The notes under the pieces were generated by a model. It had not been told where the DNA came from. It ran no database searches and saw only the letters and a program-made list of their open reading frames with translations. A stretch of 26,961 nt of DNA. Source: Thermoplasmata archaeon. GTDB lineage: Archaea > Thermoplasmatota > SW-10-69-26. Positions within the stretch are counted from its first letter, which is position 1; each line of letters opens with the position of its first letter. The DNA lies in NCBI GenBank assembly GCA_003561665.1, contig PWVY01000169.1, positions 1 to 26,961 of the forward strand, read 5' to 3'. Both the position numbers and the translations under genes were made by a program. Shown here piece by piece: positions 6,492 to 13,705 of the stretch.

Positions 6492-7607
6492 ATGGGCGCC
6501 ATCGAAGACCAGATCGAGGAGATCGAGCAGGAGATAGCGGATACGCCCTACAACAAGAGCACACAGAAGCACATCGGCCGGTTGAAAGCCAAGCTCGCCA
6601 AGCTCAGGGACAAGAAGGAGAAACGGCAAGAGGCCAGCGGAGGCGGTGGAGGTGGGTACGACGTCAAGAAAAGCGGCCATGCAAGCGTGGGCCTTGTTGG
6701 CTTCCCCAGCGTGGGCAAAAGCACGCTCTTGAACGCGCTCACCAACGCTGAAAGCGAGGTGGGCGAGTACGAGTTCACCACGCTCGACGTGGTCCCCGGC
6801 ATGATGGAGCACAACCACGCCAACATCCAAGTCCTCGATTTGCCCGGGTTGATCCACGGCGCCAGCGCCAACAAAGGCCGCGGGCGCGAGGTCATCAGCG
6901 TGGCCCGCAACTGTGACTTGATCGTGCTCGTCATCGACCCCTGGAACAAGGATCAACTCGACGTTGTGACCGGGGAGTTGTACAACGCCGGGATACGGTT
7001 GAACATGAAACCGCCGAACGTGAAGGTGAACACGGACCGCATGCAGGGCGGGTTGAAGATCAGCTTCACCGTGGACGCTCCCGAACTGGATGCTGGGCTG
7101 GCCGAGGAGATCATGGATGAGTGGGGGTACGTGAATGCGGACCTGGTCGTGCGCGAGGACATCACACCGGACGAGCTCGTGGACGTTCTCGCGGGGAACC
7201 GTATCTATCAGCCCGCCATCGTGGCCATCAACAAGATCGACGCGGCCGCCCCCAAGATCGTGGAAGAACGCATCAACGAGCTCGAAGAGGAAGGATGGCG
7301 GGTTCTGCCCATCAGCGCGGACGCGGAAGAGAACCTCGAAGCCCTCAAGGAAGCCATCTATGAAGAGATGGACCTCATCCGTTTGTACATGAAACCGCAA
7401 GGCCAAGACGCGGACATGGAGGAGCCCCTCGTCGTCCGACGCGGAAGCACCGTGGGCGAAGTGTGCGATCATTTGCACCGGGAGATGCGGGACCGGTTTC
7501 GGTACGCGATGGTCTCTGGGCCTTCCAGCAAGTTCCCCGACCAACGCGCAGGCCTCGACCACGTGCTCGAGGACGGGGACGTGCTCACGCTCATCACGCG
7601 CAAGTGA
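6492..7607 (+). CDS. DRG-family GTPase with TGS domain
   Basis: 371 residues. I start at ATG 6492 because family members begin about one turn before the IEDQIEEIEQEIADTPYNKS helix and the promoter fits; ATG 6480 adds four residues. Order: N-terminal helical region with KST-HIGRLKAKLAKLRDK; a glycine-rich linker; G1 GFPSVGKST; switch I EYEFTTLDVVPGMM; G3 DLPGLI; DRG insertion; G4 NKID; and a C-terminal TGS domain (EPLVVRRGSTVGEVCDHLHR to GDVLTLI). DRG proteins are conserved in archaea and eukaryotes, bind ribosomes and help translation in stress. The 5' linker GGGGGGYDVKKSGHA is typical. It is single-copy and stand-alone here, divergent from the two-TM gene, and read on a leaderless or short-leader transcript. 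Confidence 0.96.
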   Translation: MGAIEDQIEEIEQEIADTPYNKSTQKHIGRLKAKLAKLRDKKEKRQEASGGGGGGYDVKKSGHASVGLVGFPSVGKSTLLNALTNAESEVGEYEFTTLDVVPGMMEHNHANIQVLDLPGLIHGASANKGRGREVISVARNCDLIVLVIDPWNKDQLDVVTGELYNAGIRLNMKPPNVKVNTDRMQGGLKISFTVDAPELDAGLAEEIMDEWGYVNADLVVREDITPDELVDVLAGNRIYQPAIVAINKIDAAAPKIVEERINELEEEGWRVLPISADAEENLEALKEAIYEEMDLIRLYMKPQGQDADMEEPLVVRRGSTVGEVCDHLHREMRDRFRYAMVSGPSSKFPDQRAGLDHVLEDGDVLTLITRK

Positions 7608-7692
7608 TCCCTCGACAGGCCGCCCGGTGATGCATCGAACAAACGCGGTTCCAGGCGTTCCTGTAGGCTCCTGAGCACTCGAGCCGGACAAC

Positions 7693-7704
7693 CCTTAAAT
7701 AAGG
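7693..7704 (+). promoter_or_regulatory. TATA-like box and near-palindrome of the abrB-vapC operon
   Basis: CCTTAAATAAGG is an imperfect dyad whose AT core is centred about 28 bases before ATG 7726. AbrB-fold antitoxins commonly repress their own promoter, so this dyad is a candidate operator. Confidence 0.45.
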
Positions 7705-7725
7705 AGGATAACAAAGTGATTATAC

Positions 7726-8001
7726 ATGCCTGAGGTCATCATCGAAGGCAAGATCCTCGAATGGGGCAACTCCTACGGGATACGCATCAAAAAACGCGAT
7801 CTCGAAGAACAAGGCCTCCAACCAGGAGAAAACATCACCGTTCGCATCGAACACGCAAGCGACCGCATCGACCTCTCCGACCTCCCCACCTTCACTGGAG
7901 GCCGCTCCGATGTCTCCGATCGACACGACGCCTACCTAGCAAAAGGCCTCGAAGCAAAGATGAGTGACGATGACGCCTCATCGGAGTGTGACCCCACGTG
8001 A
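7726..8001 (+). CDS. AbrB/SpoVT-type antitoxin (VapB-like)
   Basis: 91 residues. The N-terminal 45 residues form a swapped-hairpin AbrB DNA-binding domain: EGKILEWGNSYGIRIKKRDL then LQPGENITVRI, with the W-G-N-S-x-G-I-R-I core characteristic of the family. The C-terminal half is acidic (GRSDVSDRHDAYL, SDDDASSECD) and is the likely toxin-binding tail. It overlaps the PIN gene by four bases (GTGA), so the two are translationally coupled. The expected role is neutralisation of the PIN toxin and autorepression. The predicted leaderless start is ATG 7726. Confidence 0.88.
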   Translation: MPEVIIEGKILEWGNSYGIRIKKRDLEEQGLQPGENITVRIEHASDRIDLSDLPTFTGGRSDVSDRHDAYLAKGLEAKMSDDDASSECDPT

Positions 8002-8363
8002 GGGTTGCAGACACAAGCGCCCTTTACCCGCTCTTCGACGCGGACGACGCTCACCACGAGCAGGCCCGCAACGACCTCGCCAACCCCACCCCTGTCCTCA
8101 TCCCGTCCGAGATCCTCGTCGAGACCGTGAACCTGCTCCACTACCGGTTCGGCTGGTCCCCCGCACACTCCGCCCTCGAAGCGTTGCTCTCCAAACCCCA
8201 CACCAACCTCGCCCAGCCCGTGCCCATGGCAGGCGTCCAAGACACCTACAAGAAAGCCCAGGGAGATCTCAGCCTGGCCGATGCGACCGTGGTCCAAACA
8301 TGCCGCGTCCACGGCGCAACCCCCCTCTCGTACGATGAAGCCATCCTCAAACGCGTCGAATAG
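7998..8363 (+). CDS. PIN-domain ribonuclease toxin (VapC-like)
   Basis: 121 residues from GTG 7998, inside the stop of the antitoxin gene. The four acidic positions of the PIN active site are present: Asp5 (VADTSALYPLF), Glu42 (SEILVETVNLL), Asp95 (LSLADATVVQTC) and Asp113 (PLSYDEAILKR). In VapC toxins these bind Mg2+ and cleave RNA, often tRNA or rRNA; the target here is unknown. The length matches VapC, and the intact active site argues for a functional toxin. The gene ends seven bases before the 3' end of convergent dtdA. Confidence 0.9.
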   Translation: MRVADTSALYPLFDADDAHHEQARNDLANPTPVLIPSEILVETVNLLHYRFGWSPAHSALEALLSKPHTNLAQPVPMAGVQDTYKKAQGDLSLADATVVQTCRVHGATPLSYDEAILKRVE

Positions 8364-8369
8364 CCACCC

Positions 8370-9170
8370 CTAGCCCTCCAGACGGACACGCTCGATGCCC
8401 CACGCGTCCAACCGTTCCGCGATCTTAGCCTCCTCGTTCGTCGCATCCGGCTGCAACACGTACCCCTCACACCCCGGGATTTGATCCAACGCCTCCTGAA
8501 GCGTACCATCCTCGACCCCCTGACTCACCGCCCACCCTGGGATGACGTGCCCGGGCACGATCTCGCCCGCTCGCACCGCATCGTTCACCTGCGGACAATA
8601 ATGCCCACCCCCCACCCACAACACAGGCGTCCCAGAAACGGGGCTTGCATCCAACAAGGCCTCAGCCAGAACCCGCGCAGCCTCCTCATCGTTCCACGCC
8701 TCTTCGTCGCTCCCCAACTCGTAGAACAACGTTGGCACCTCCACATAGGGCCCATGGTGCGTGGCCTCGTACGTCACCTCGTACCCCGCAGGGTCCGCCT
8801 TCACCAACGCCTCGAACAACCCCGCCATCCACGAGGGATGCGAGGGCGCCACCTGGCCCTTTTTGCCCCCGTACGGCGCATCCGCGAAGTTCCCGATCGG
8901 GTGAACGCTCATTGTCGGCGTCCCCGACTCGCTCGCATGACGAGACAAGAACACCACGACCTCCGGATCCTCCAAACTCGGCGGCAACCGCTTGTCCACA
9001 TTCTCGTTCGTGATGTGCAACTCCTCGATCGTCACCAACCGGAAATCCTCGTGAGCAAGGATCCGGTTCCCCTCGAACAACCCCTTCTCCTCCCACGAGA
9101 CCAGCTCACGCAAACGATCCGCGATGTTCACGCTAGCCGGGTCTTCCGTGCACTCCACGAGGACACGCAT
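8370..9170 (-). CDS. dtdA: D-aminoacyl-tRNA deacylase, archaeal type
   Basis: 266 residues from ATG 9170. Translation could be extended to 9230, but the extra 20 residues are basic and unlike the family, and a TATA-like box sits 26 bases before 9170. Family motifs are clear: a strand MRVLVECTEDPASVNIADRL; FLSRHASESGTPTMSVHPIG (about 80-100); YEATHHGPYVEVPTLFYELG (about 135-155); and VLWVGGGHYCPQ (about 185-195). DtdA removes D-amino acids wrongly attached to tRNA and is the archaeal and plant enzyme unrelated to bacterial Dtd. The gene converges with the abrB-vapC operon and is divergent from the PLP decarboxylase. Confidence 0.95.
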   Translation of the reverse strand: MRVLVECTEDPASVNIADRLRELVSWEEKGLFEGNRILAHEDFRLVTIEELHITNENVDKRLPPSLEDPEVVVFLSRHASESGTPTMSVHPIGNFADAPYGGKKGQVAPSHPSWMAGLFEALVKADPAGYEVTYEATHHGPYVEVPTLFYELGSDEEAWNDEEAARVLAEALLDASPVSGTPVLWVGGGHYCPQVNDAVRAGEIVPGHVIPGWAVSQGVEDGTLQEALDQIPGCEGYVLQPDATNEEAKIAERLDAWGIERVRLEG

Positions 9171-9191
9171 CACCCCACCACGCGCCCTCCT

Positions 9192-9200
9192 GTTTTTCAA
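9192..9200 (-). promoter_or_regulatory. TATA-like box of dtdA
   Basis: Minus-strand TTGAAAAAC centred 26 bases before ATG 9170, fixing the shorter start as leaderless. Confidence 0.45.
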
Positions 9201-9249
9201 CGTACCGCCCACGCGTCGAACAAGAAGCAACGAAACAAACAGCCCTCAC

Positions 9250-9258
9250 CTCTTTACG
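9250..9258 (+). promoter_or_regulatory. TATA-like box of the PLP decarboxylase gene
   Basis: CTCTTTACG is centred about 26 bases before GTG 9280. It supports GTG 9280 against the longer open frame from 9124, which overlaps dtdA. Confidence 0.4.
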
Positions 9259-9279
9259 CAGCCTTCGCATCCCGGCCGC

Positions 9280-10719
9280 GTGGACGCAGCCAAGAACCCT
9301 CTCGAACTCGACGAGGCAACCCTGACCGAGATCATCGAACAAACCACACAACGCATCCTCCACCACCTCGAAACCCTCCCCCAACAACACGCCGCCTACG
9401 ACGAAGACCCCGAAACCATCGCCCAACGCTTCCACGAACCCCACCCCCCCGACGAACCCACACCCCCAGGCGAACTCCTCGACCACCTCTTCAACGACGC
9501 CATCCCCCCCTCCCTCAACACGCCCCACCCCGGGTACCTCGCCTACATTCCCGGCGGCGGCCTCCCCCACGCCGCCATCGCCGACCTCATCAGCGACACC
9601 ACCAACCGCTACATCGGCACCAACTTCGCCGCCCCCGCCCTCACCCGCATCGAAGCCAACGTAATCGAATGGTTCTGCCGCATCGTCAACTACCCCAACA
9701 CCGCCTTCGGCATCCTCACCACCGGCGGCTCCATGGCCAACCAAACCGCCATCACCACCGCCCGCCATCACCACCTCGGCGAAACCTTCCTCAACGGCAC
9801 CGTCTACGCCAGCGACCAAACCCACCACAGCATCACCAAAAGCTGCACCCTCGCCGGCATCCCCCAAGACAACGTCAAAAAGATCCCCACGGACAACGCA
9901 TACCGCATAGACCCCAACGCGCTCGAAACCACCATCCACGAAGACCGGTCCAACGACCTCGACCCCTTCCTCATCGTCGCCAACGCCGGCACCACCAACA
10001 CCGGCGCCATCGACCCCCTCCCCCAACTCGCCACCCTCGCAGAACAAGAGAACCTGTGGCTCCACGCCGACGCCGCCTACGGCGGCTTCTTCACCCTCAC
10101 CCCCGACGGCGAACAACGCCTAAGCGGCATCGAGAAAGCCCACAGCATCACGCTTGACCCCCACAAAGGCCTCTTTTTACCCTACGGAACCGGCTGCCTC
10201 CTCGTCAAAGACCCCACAACCCTCCAAGACACCCACACCGCTCGCGCAGACTATCTCCCCAACACGACAACCAACACCCTCCTCCCCGACTTCAGCCACC
10301 TCAGCCCCGAACTCTCCAGGGATTTCAGAGGCCTCCGCATCTGGCTCCCCCTCAAGATGCACGGCCTAGAACCCTTCAAAGCGAACCTCCAAGAGAAACT
10401 CGACCTCGCAAGGTTCACCCACGAACAACTCCAACAACGCCCCCACATCACCATCACGGCCAAACCCCAACTCTCCACGCTCGCCTTCCGCTGGGAACCC
10501 CCACACCTCCCCCCCGACGACCATGATCACGCCAACCAGGACCTTCTCAACCGCATCAACAAGAAAGGCAACGTGCACATCTCCGGGACCACCCTCAACG
10601 ACGCGTTCACCCTACGCGTCAGCATTCTCTCCTTCCGAACCCACCAAGAACACATCCAACGCTTCCTCACCGACCTCGACGAAGCCATCCAAGAATCCAC
10701 CCCCGAACAGCAACGCTAA
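9280..10719 (+). CDS. Group II PLP-dependent amino-acid decarboxylase
   Basis: 479 residues from GTG 9280. Fold type I aminotransferase-like landmarks appear in order: substrate and dimer region HPGYLAYIPGGGLPHAAIAD; TTGGSMANQTAI for phosphate binding; SDQTHHSITKS with the His that stacks on the PLP ring; NAGTTNTGAID; HADAAYGGFF with the Asp that contacts the pyridine nitrogen; and DPHKG with the Schiff-base Lys296. This is the aromatic-L-amino-acid / tyrosine decarboxylase branch of the group II decarboxylases, found in archaea also as aspartate or glutamate decarboxylases, so the substrate is not settled by motifs. The coding strand is extremely C-rich (line 9421-9480 has about 34 C and 8 G). 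A SAM methyltransferase gene follows after 15 bases on the same strand and is probably co-transcribed. Confidence 0.9.
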   Translation: MDAAKNPLELDEATLTEIIEQTTQRILHHLETLPQQHAAYDEDPETIAQRFHEPHPPDEPTPPGELLDHLFNDAIPPSLNTPHPGYLAYIPGGGLPHAAIADLISDTTNRYIGTNFAAPALTRIEANVIEWFCRIVNYPNTAFGILTTGGSMANQTAITTARHHHLGETFLNGTVYASDQTHHSITKSCTLAGIPQDNVKKIPTDNAYRIDPNALETTIHEDRSNDLDPFLIVANAGTTNTGAIDPLPQLATLAEQENLWLHADAAYGGFFTLTPDGEQRLSGIEKAHSITLDPHKGLFLPYGTGCLLVKDPTTLQDTHTARADYLPNTTTNTLLPDFSHLSPELSRDFRGLRIWLPLKMHGLEPFKANLQEKLDLARFTHEQLQQRPHITITAKPQLSTLAFRWEPPHLPPDDHDHANQDLLNRINKKGNVHISGTTLNDAFTLRVSILSFRTHQEHIQRFLTDLDEAIQESTPEQQR

Positions 10720-10734
10720 CACCAGGGTTCCCCT

Positions 10735-11757
10735 ATGGCTTCTCACGGCGAACCCATGACGACCATCTGGCCCGAAGGCTTCCCGCGAGTCCCCGACCAG
10801 GCATGGACGCGGTCCGACGTGAAAGAGCTCGCGGTTGGGTACGACAACGTGGAGGAACACGGCTGGTACGACAACCTCGACCCGACCGTCGAGGATATCA
10901 AACGCGTCCTTGAACCCGGAGACATCGTGCTGGACTACAGCGGCGGCACCGGGATCCTCATCGGTCGCCTTCTCGAAGCCATCCCCGAGATGCCCTTCGG
11001 CGTCATCAACGTGGACGCTTCCAAGAAGTTCCTACGGCTTTCCCTCGAGAAGTTCGAGAAGAACGAACGCGTCGCATTCCGATGGATTCGGTACCTCAAA
11101 GAGCAAGAACGGGTCCAAAGGGTGCAAGAGGTCTTCGAGGAGCCCATGCTTGAGCGAGGCGTGGAGGCGCTCGCTTCCACGAACGCCATCCACCTCTATT
11201 ACGGGCTCGAAGAAACGCTGGACTCCTGGCGAGATATCATCCAAGACGACGGGCACGTGTTCGTTCAATCCGGGAACATCGGGCTGCCCAACGATCGGAT
11301 GCCAGAGGACAGTTGGATCATCGACCAGACCGTAACGGCCATCGACGAAGCCGCCCAAACGATCGCTCGCAACGAGGACCGGTGGAGCCCGTACACGGAT
11401 GTCCTTGACGACGAAGATCGCATGACCGCGTACGAGACGCTTCGAGAGAAGTACTTCTTACCCATCCGACCCCTTTCCTACTACACCGACGCGCTCAAGG
11501 GTGCAGGGTTCCACATCGAGGACGTTAGGCACCGCACGGTAGAGGCGAAGGTCGAGGAATGGTACGAGTTCTTGAGCGTGTACCACGAGGGCGTGTTGGG
11601 CTGGGTGGGAGGGTCTGAGCGGATCGAGGATGAACCGCCCACGGATGCGGCCGTTGAGGACCGCCTTGCCCTGATGCGGGCCGCGATGGAGCAGGTGTTC
11701 GAACGTGAAGATGCGTTCGAGGCCGTCTGGACCTACATCACCTGCCGGCCCGCGTAG
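10735..11757 (+). CDS. Class I SAM-dependent methyltransferase
   Basis: 340 residues from ATG 10735 (ATG 10756 is also possible and would drop seven residues). After a 55-residue leader, motif I is IVLDYSGGTGILIGRLLE (about 62-79), followed by an acidic motif II region (FGVINVDASKKFL) and a motif near ASTNAIHLYYGLEETLDSWR and DDGHVFVQSGN, the usual post-motif strands of a Rossmann methyltransferase. The C-terminal third holds SYYTDALKGAGFHIEDVR, the common G-F final strand. Substrate unknown. It follows the amino-acid decarboxylase with no promoter of its own, so it may methylate a product of that pathway, for example an amine, but this is inference. Codon use is less C-rich than that of its neighbour. 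Confidence 0.85.
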   Translation: MASHGEPMTTIWPEGFPRVPDQAWTRSDVKELAVGYDNVEEHGWYDNLDPTVEDIKRVLEPGDIVLDYSGGTGILIGRLLEAIPEMPFGVINVDASKKFLRLSLEKFEKNERVAFRWIRYLKEQERVQRVQEVFEEPMLERGVEALASTNAIHLYYGLEETLDSWRDIIQDDGHVFVQSGNIGLPNDRMPEDSWIIDQTVTAIDEAAQTIARNEDRWSPYTDVLDDEDRMTAYETLREKYFLPIRPLSYYTDALKGAGFHIEDVRHRTVEAKVEEWYEFLSVYHEGVLGWVGGSERIEDEPPTDAAVEDRLALMRAAMEQVFEREDAFEAVWTYITCRPA

Positions 11758-11778
11758 GAGGCCCCCCGCGAGGCCGCG

Positions 11779-12948
11779 TTAATCTGACTTCTCATCGATG
11801 GGTGGGAGCGTGAACGAGAAGGTCGTGCCCTCTCCCGGTGTGGAGTCGACCTCGATCGTGCCGCCATGCCGCTTGATCACGCGTTGGCACACTGCCAGGC
11901 CCACGCCGGTCCCCTCGACGTTGTTGTCGTGGGTTCCTCTTCGGAAGATCCGGAAAAGATCCGCTTGCTCTTCCTTGGGGATCCCTTCCCCGTTGTCTTC
12001 AACGTGTACGCAGATCATCCCGTTCTTCGAGGGTTCGGCGTGGATGGTGATGCGTGGCCTTTCCTTGCTGTATTTGATGGCATTGTCCACGAGGTTCTGG
12101 AAGACGTGCATCAGCTGGCCCCCATCGCCGAGGACGGTCCCCAAAGTGTCCACGTCGACGATGGCGTTGGCTTCGTCGATGGCAACGCGAAGGTTCCCTA
12201 AGACCTCCTCCACGACGTCCTCAAGCGCCACAGGTTCTTGGTCCCGGCCTTGTGCTTGCACGCGAGAGTACTCAAGCAACCCTTGAACCATCTCGCGCAT
12301 GCGCCGGGTGCCGTCCATCGCGTACGAGACGTACTCTGTGGCTTCCTGATCCAGAGCCTCCCCGTGGCCCTCCACGAGGAGCGCGAGGTAGCTTTCCGTC
12401 ATCCGGAGCGGTTCTTGGAGATCGTGCGAGACGACGGACGCAAAATCTTCGAGGACTTCGTTGGATTGTTCGAGGCTTCGTGCTTTCTCCGCGAGGCGCT
12501 GCTCGGCTTGCTTACGCGCCTGAAGTTCGCGAGCCATCTTCCGATGGGCTTCCGTGAGGTCGTCGTGGAGAGCGAGCACGCGGTCCTGGAGCTTTCGATG
12601 GTCTTCCGGGTCGTGTTCGGCGAAAAGCACGAGGTGATCGCCATGGCGGTGCACGGCGCCGTCCAACGAGGTGGCCTGTTCTCGTCCTTGGCCGCCCACG
12701 TTGAGGATCCCCTCGTACGTGAGGGCCCACCCGGCGTCTTGCGCTCCTTGGGTGAGGCGTTTGAAGGGAGGCTGCACGAACAGGGTGGTGGGGTCTTCTA
12801 ACCCGGCCTCGCCCTCGGCATCAAGAAGACGGTGGAAGCCTTCGTTGGCTTCCACGAGGCCACCGTCGATCGTGAAGATGGCCGCCACGACGGATCCAAG
12901 ATCCTCCAAGATGGAGGGTATCTGCTCCCTGAACGGGGGCGTGGTCAT
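11779..12948 (-). CDS. Soluble sensor histidine kinase with PAS-like domain
   Basis: 389 residues from ATG 12948, which overlaps the stop of the B12 gene as ATGA. A longer frame to 12990 is inside the B12 gene. Order: PAS-like domain at about 10-110 (LGSVVAAIFTIDGGLVEANE); a coiled coil at about 117-168; HisKA with phospho-acceptor His175 in SVVSHDLQEPLRM; then HATPase_c with N box HVFQNLVDNAIKYS (Asn285), G1 VEDNGEGIP (about 316-324) and G2 GTGVGLA (346-352). No membrane helix is visible, so it is cytoplasmic. The SHDLQEPL acceptor type is common in phytochrome-like and Cph1-related kinases. No response regulator is in the window, so its target is unknown. Co-translation with the cobalamin-binding protein suggests that protein supplies its input signal. 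Confidence 0.93.
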   Translation of the reverse strand: MTTPPFREQIPSILEDLGSVVAAIFTIDGGLVEANEGFHRLLDAEGEAGLEDPTTLFVQPPFKRLTQGAQDAGWALTYEGILNVGGQGREQATSLDGAVHRHGDHLVLFAEHDPEDHRKLQDRVLALHDDLTEAHRKMARELQARKQAEQRLAEKARSLEQSNEVLEDFASVVSHDLQEPLRMTESYLALLVEGHGEALDQEATEYVSYAMDGTRRMREMVQGLLEYSRVQAQGRDQEPVALEDVVEEVLGNLRVAIDEANAIVDVDTLGTVLGDGGQLMHVFQNLVDNAIKYSKERPRITIHAEPSKNGMICVHVEDNGEGIPKEEQADLFRIFRRGTHDNNVEGTGVGLAVCQRVIKRHGGTIEVDSTPGEGTTFSFTLPPIDEKSD

Positions 12949-13628
12949 GCTTGAACCGCCTCGATGGCCTCTTGGATGCTTCCCCCCCAACCGTCCGCAT
13001 CGAGGGATGCGATCCCGTCATTATCGGGAAGGCTGCCGCCGATGAGGATCTCCGGCTGAGGCTCACCCAGGGCCCGGATGGCGGACACGGCGTCCTTCGC
13101 AGTGGCCAGATGCCCGTCCAGGGAGAGCGAAAGGCCCACGATGTCGGGACGCCATCGGTCGACCATGTCCACGAGAGCACGCGTGGGAACGTCCGCTCCG
13201 AGGGTCCGCGTTTCCCACCCATAGAGTTCGAAAGCGTCCCCGAGCACGTTCAACCCGAGCTCATGATGGTTGCCTTCCACGCATGCCAAGAGGATGCTCT
13301 TGCCTTGATCAGTCACGATGGAAAGGTTCACGATCTCGCTCGCGATGACGCTCTTCATGGTGGCTGTCGCGAGGTGTTCTTCTGCGACTGAGACTTCTCC
13401 TCTCTCCCAGCACGCACCCACGTGACTCATCGCAGGCTGGACGAGCCCGTCGATGGTGGCCAGGAACGAGCCAGTGTCCTCTAGGTGGCGGGTGAAGATC
13501 TGGCTTGCGGTTCGCCGGTCACCCTCGAGCAAGGTATCCACGAGTGTTTGGATGGACGCATCGAGGTCGGCGGAGGCCGAACCCTGTGTGGTTTCGTCAT
13601 GATCTAACATCGTGAACCCTGTCCTCAC
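12945..13628 (-). CDS. Cobalamin-binding protein with CarH-type photoreceptor signature
   Basis: 227 residues from GTG 13628, chosen because AAGGAGG lies four bases before it; ATG 13610 is the alternative. Residues about 20-105 are the four-helix B12-binding-2 cap and about 110-225 the Rossmann B12-binding domain. The cap holds W74, nine residues, then E84-H85 in CWERGEVSVAEEHLATATM, the W-x9-EH pattern diagnostic of AdoCbl-dependent CarH photoreceptors. The B12 fold has N120-x-H122-x-x-G125 (DxHxxG with Asp to Asn, keeping the lower-ligand His), SLSL and IGGSLP (the SxL and GG elements). The residue after W is Glu, not the His that becomes the upper ligand in light-exposed CarH. There is no DNA-binding or methyltransferase domain. 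The next gene, overlapping by ATGA, is a histidine kinase, so I infer a B12-based sensor, probably of light. Confidence 0.9.
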   Translation of the reverse strand: MRTGFTMLDHDETTQGSASADLDASIQTLVDTLLEGDRRTASQIFTRHLEDTGSFLATIDGLVQPAMSHVGACWERGEVSVAEEHLATATMKSVIASEIVNLSIVTDQGKSILLACVEGNHHELGLNVLGDAFELYGWETRTLGADVPTRALVDMVDRWRPDIVGLSLSLDGHLATAKDAVSAIRALGEPQPEILIGGSLPDNDGIASLDADGWGGSIQEAIEAVQA

Positions 13629-13632
13629 GTTG

Positions 13633-13639
13633 CCTCCTT
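13633..13639 (-). promoter_or_regulatory. Strong ribosome binding site that decides the B12 gene start
   Basis: Minus-strand AAGGAGG ends four bases before GTG 13628. It is one of the few strong Shine-Dalgarno-like sites in the window, unlike the mainly leaderless neighbours, so this gene is probably read from a leadered or longer mRNA. Confidence 0.5.
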
Positions 13640-13705
13640 GAGTACTTCAACCTGACCCTAGCCTCCTTGCCTGCTTGAACGAGGCCCTAGGCGGGGTTTA
13701 TGGAG

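Noticed and set aside
6252..7691. 479-residue open frame on the minus strand over the DRG GTPase
   Set aside because: Mirror of GC-rich codons of the real gene; composition (His, Val, Asp, Gly runs) fits no protein and it spans the divergent promoter region.
5300..7700. Replication origin or terminus from the skew change between 5 and 8 kb
   Set aside because: The skew flips several more times in the next 20 kb, and no origin repeats, orc1/cdc6 or dif-like site is visible.
8481..10157. 558-residue plus-strand open frame over dtdA and the decarboxylase
   Set aside because: Its translation is almost only Arg, Pro, His and Thr, the shadow of C-rich codons, and it crosses two strongly supported genes.
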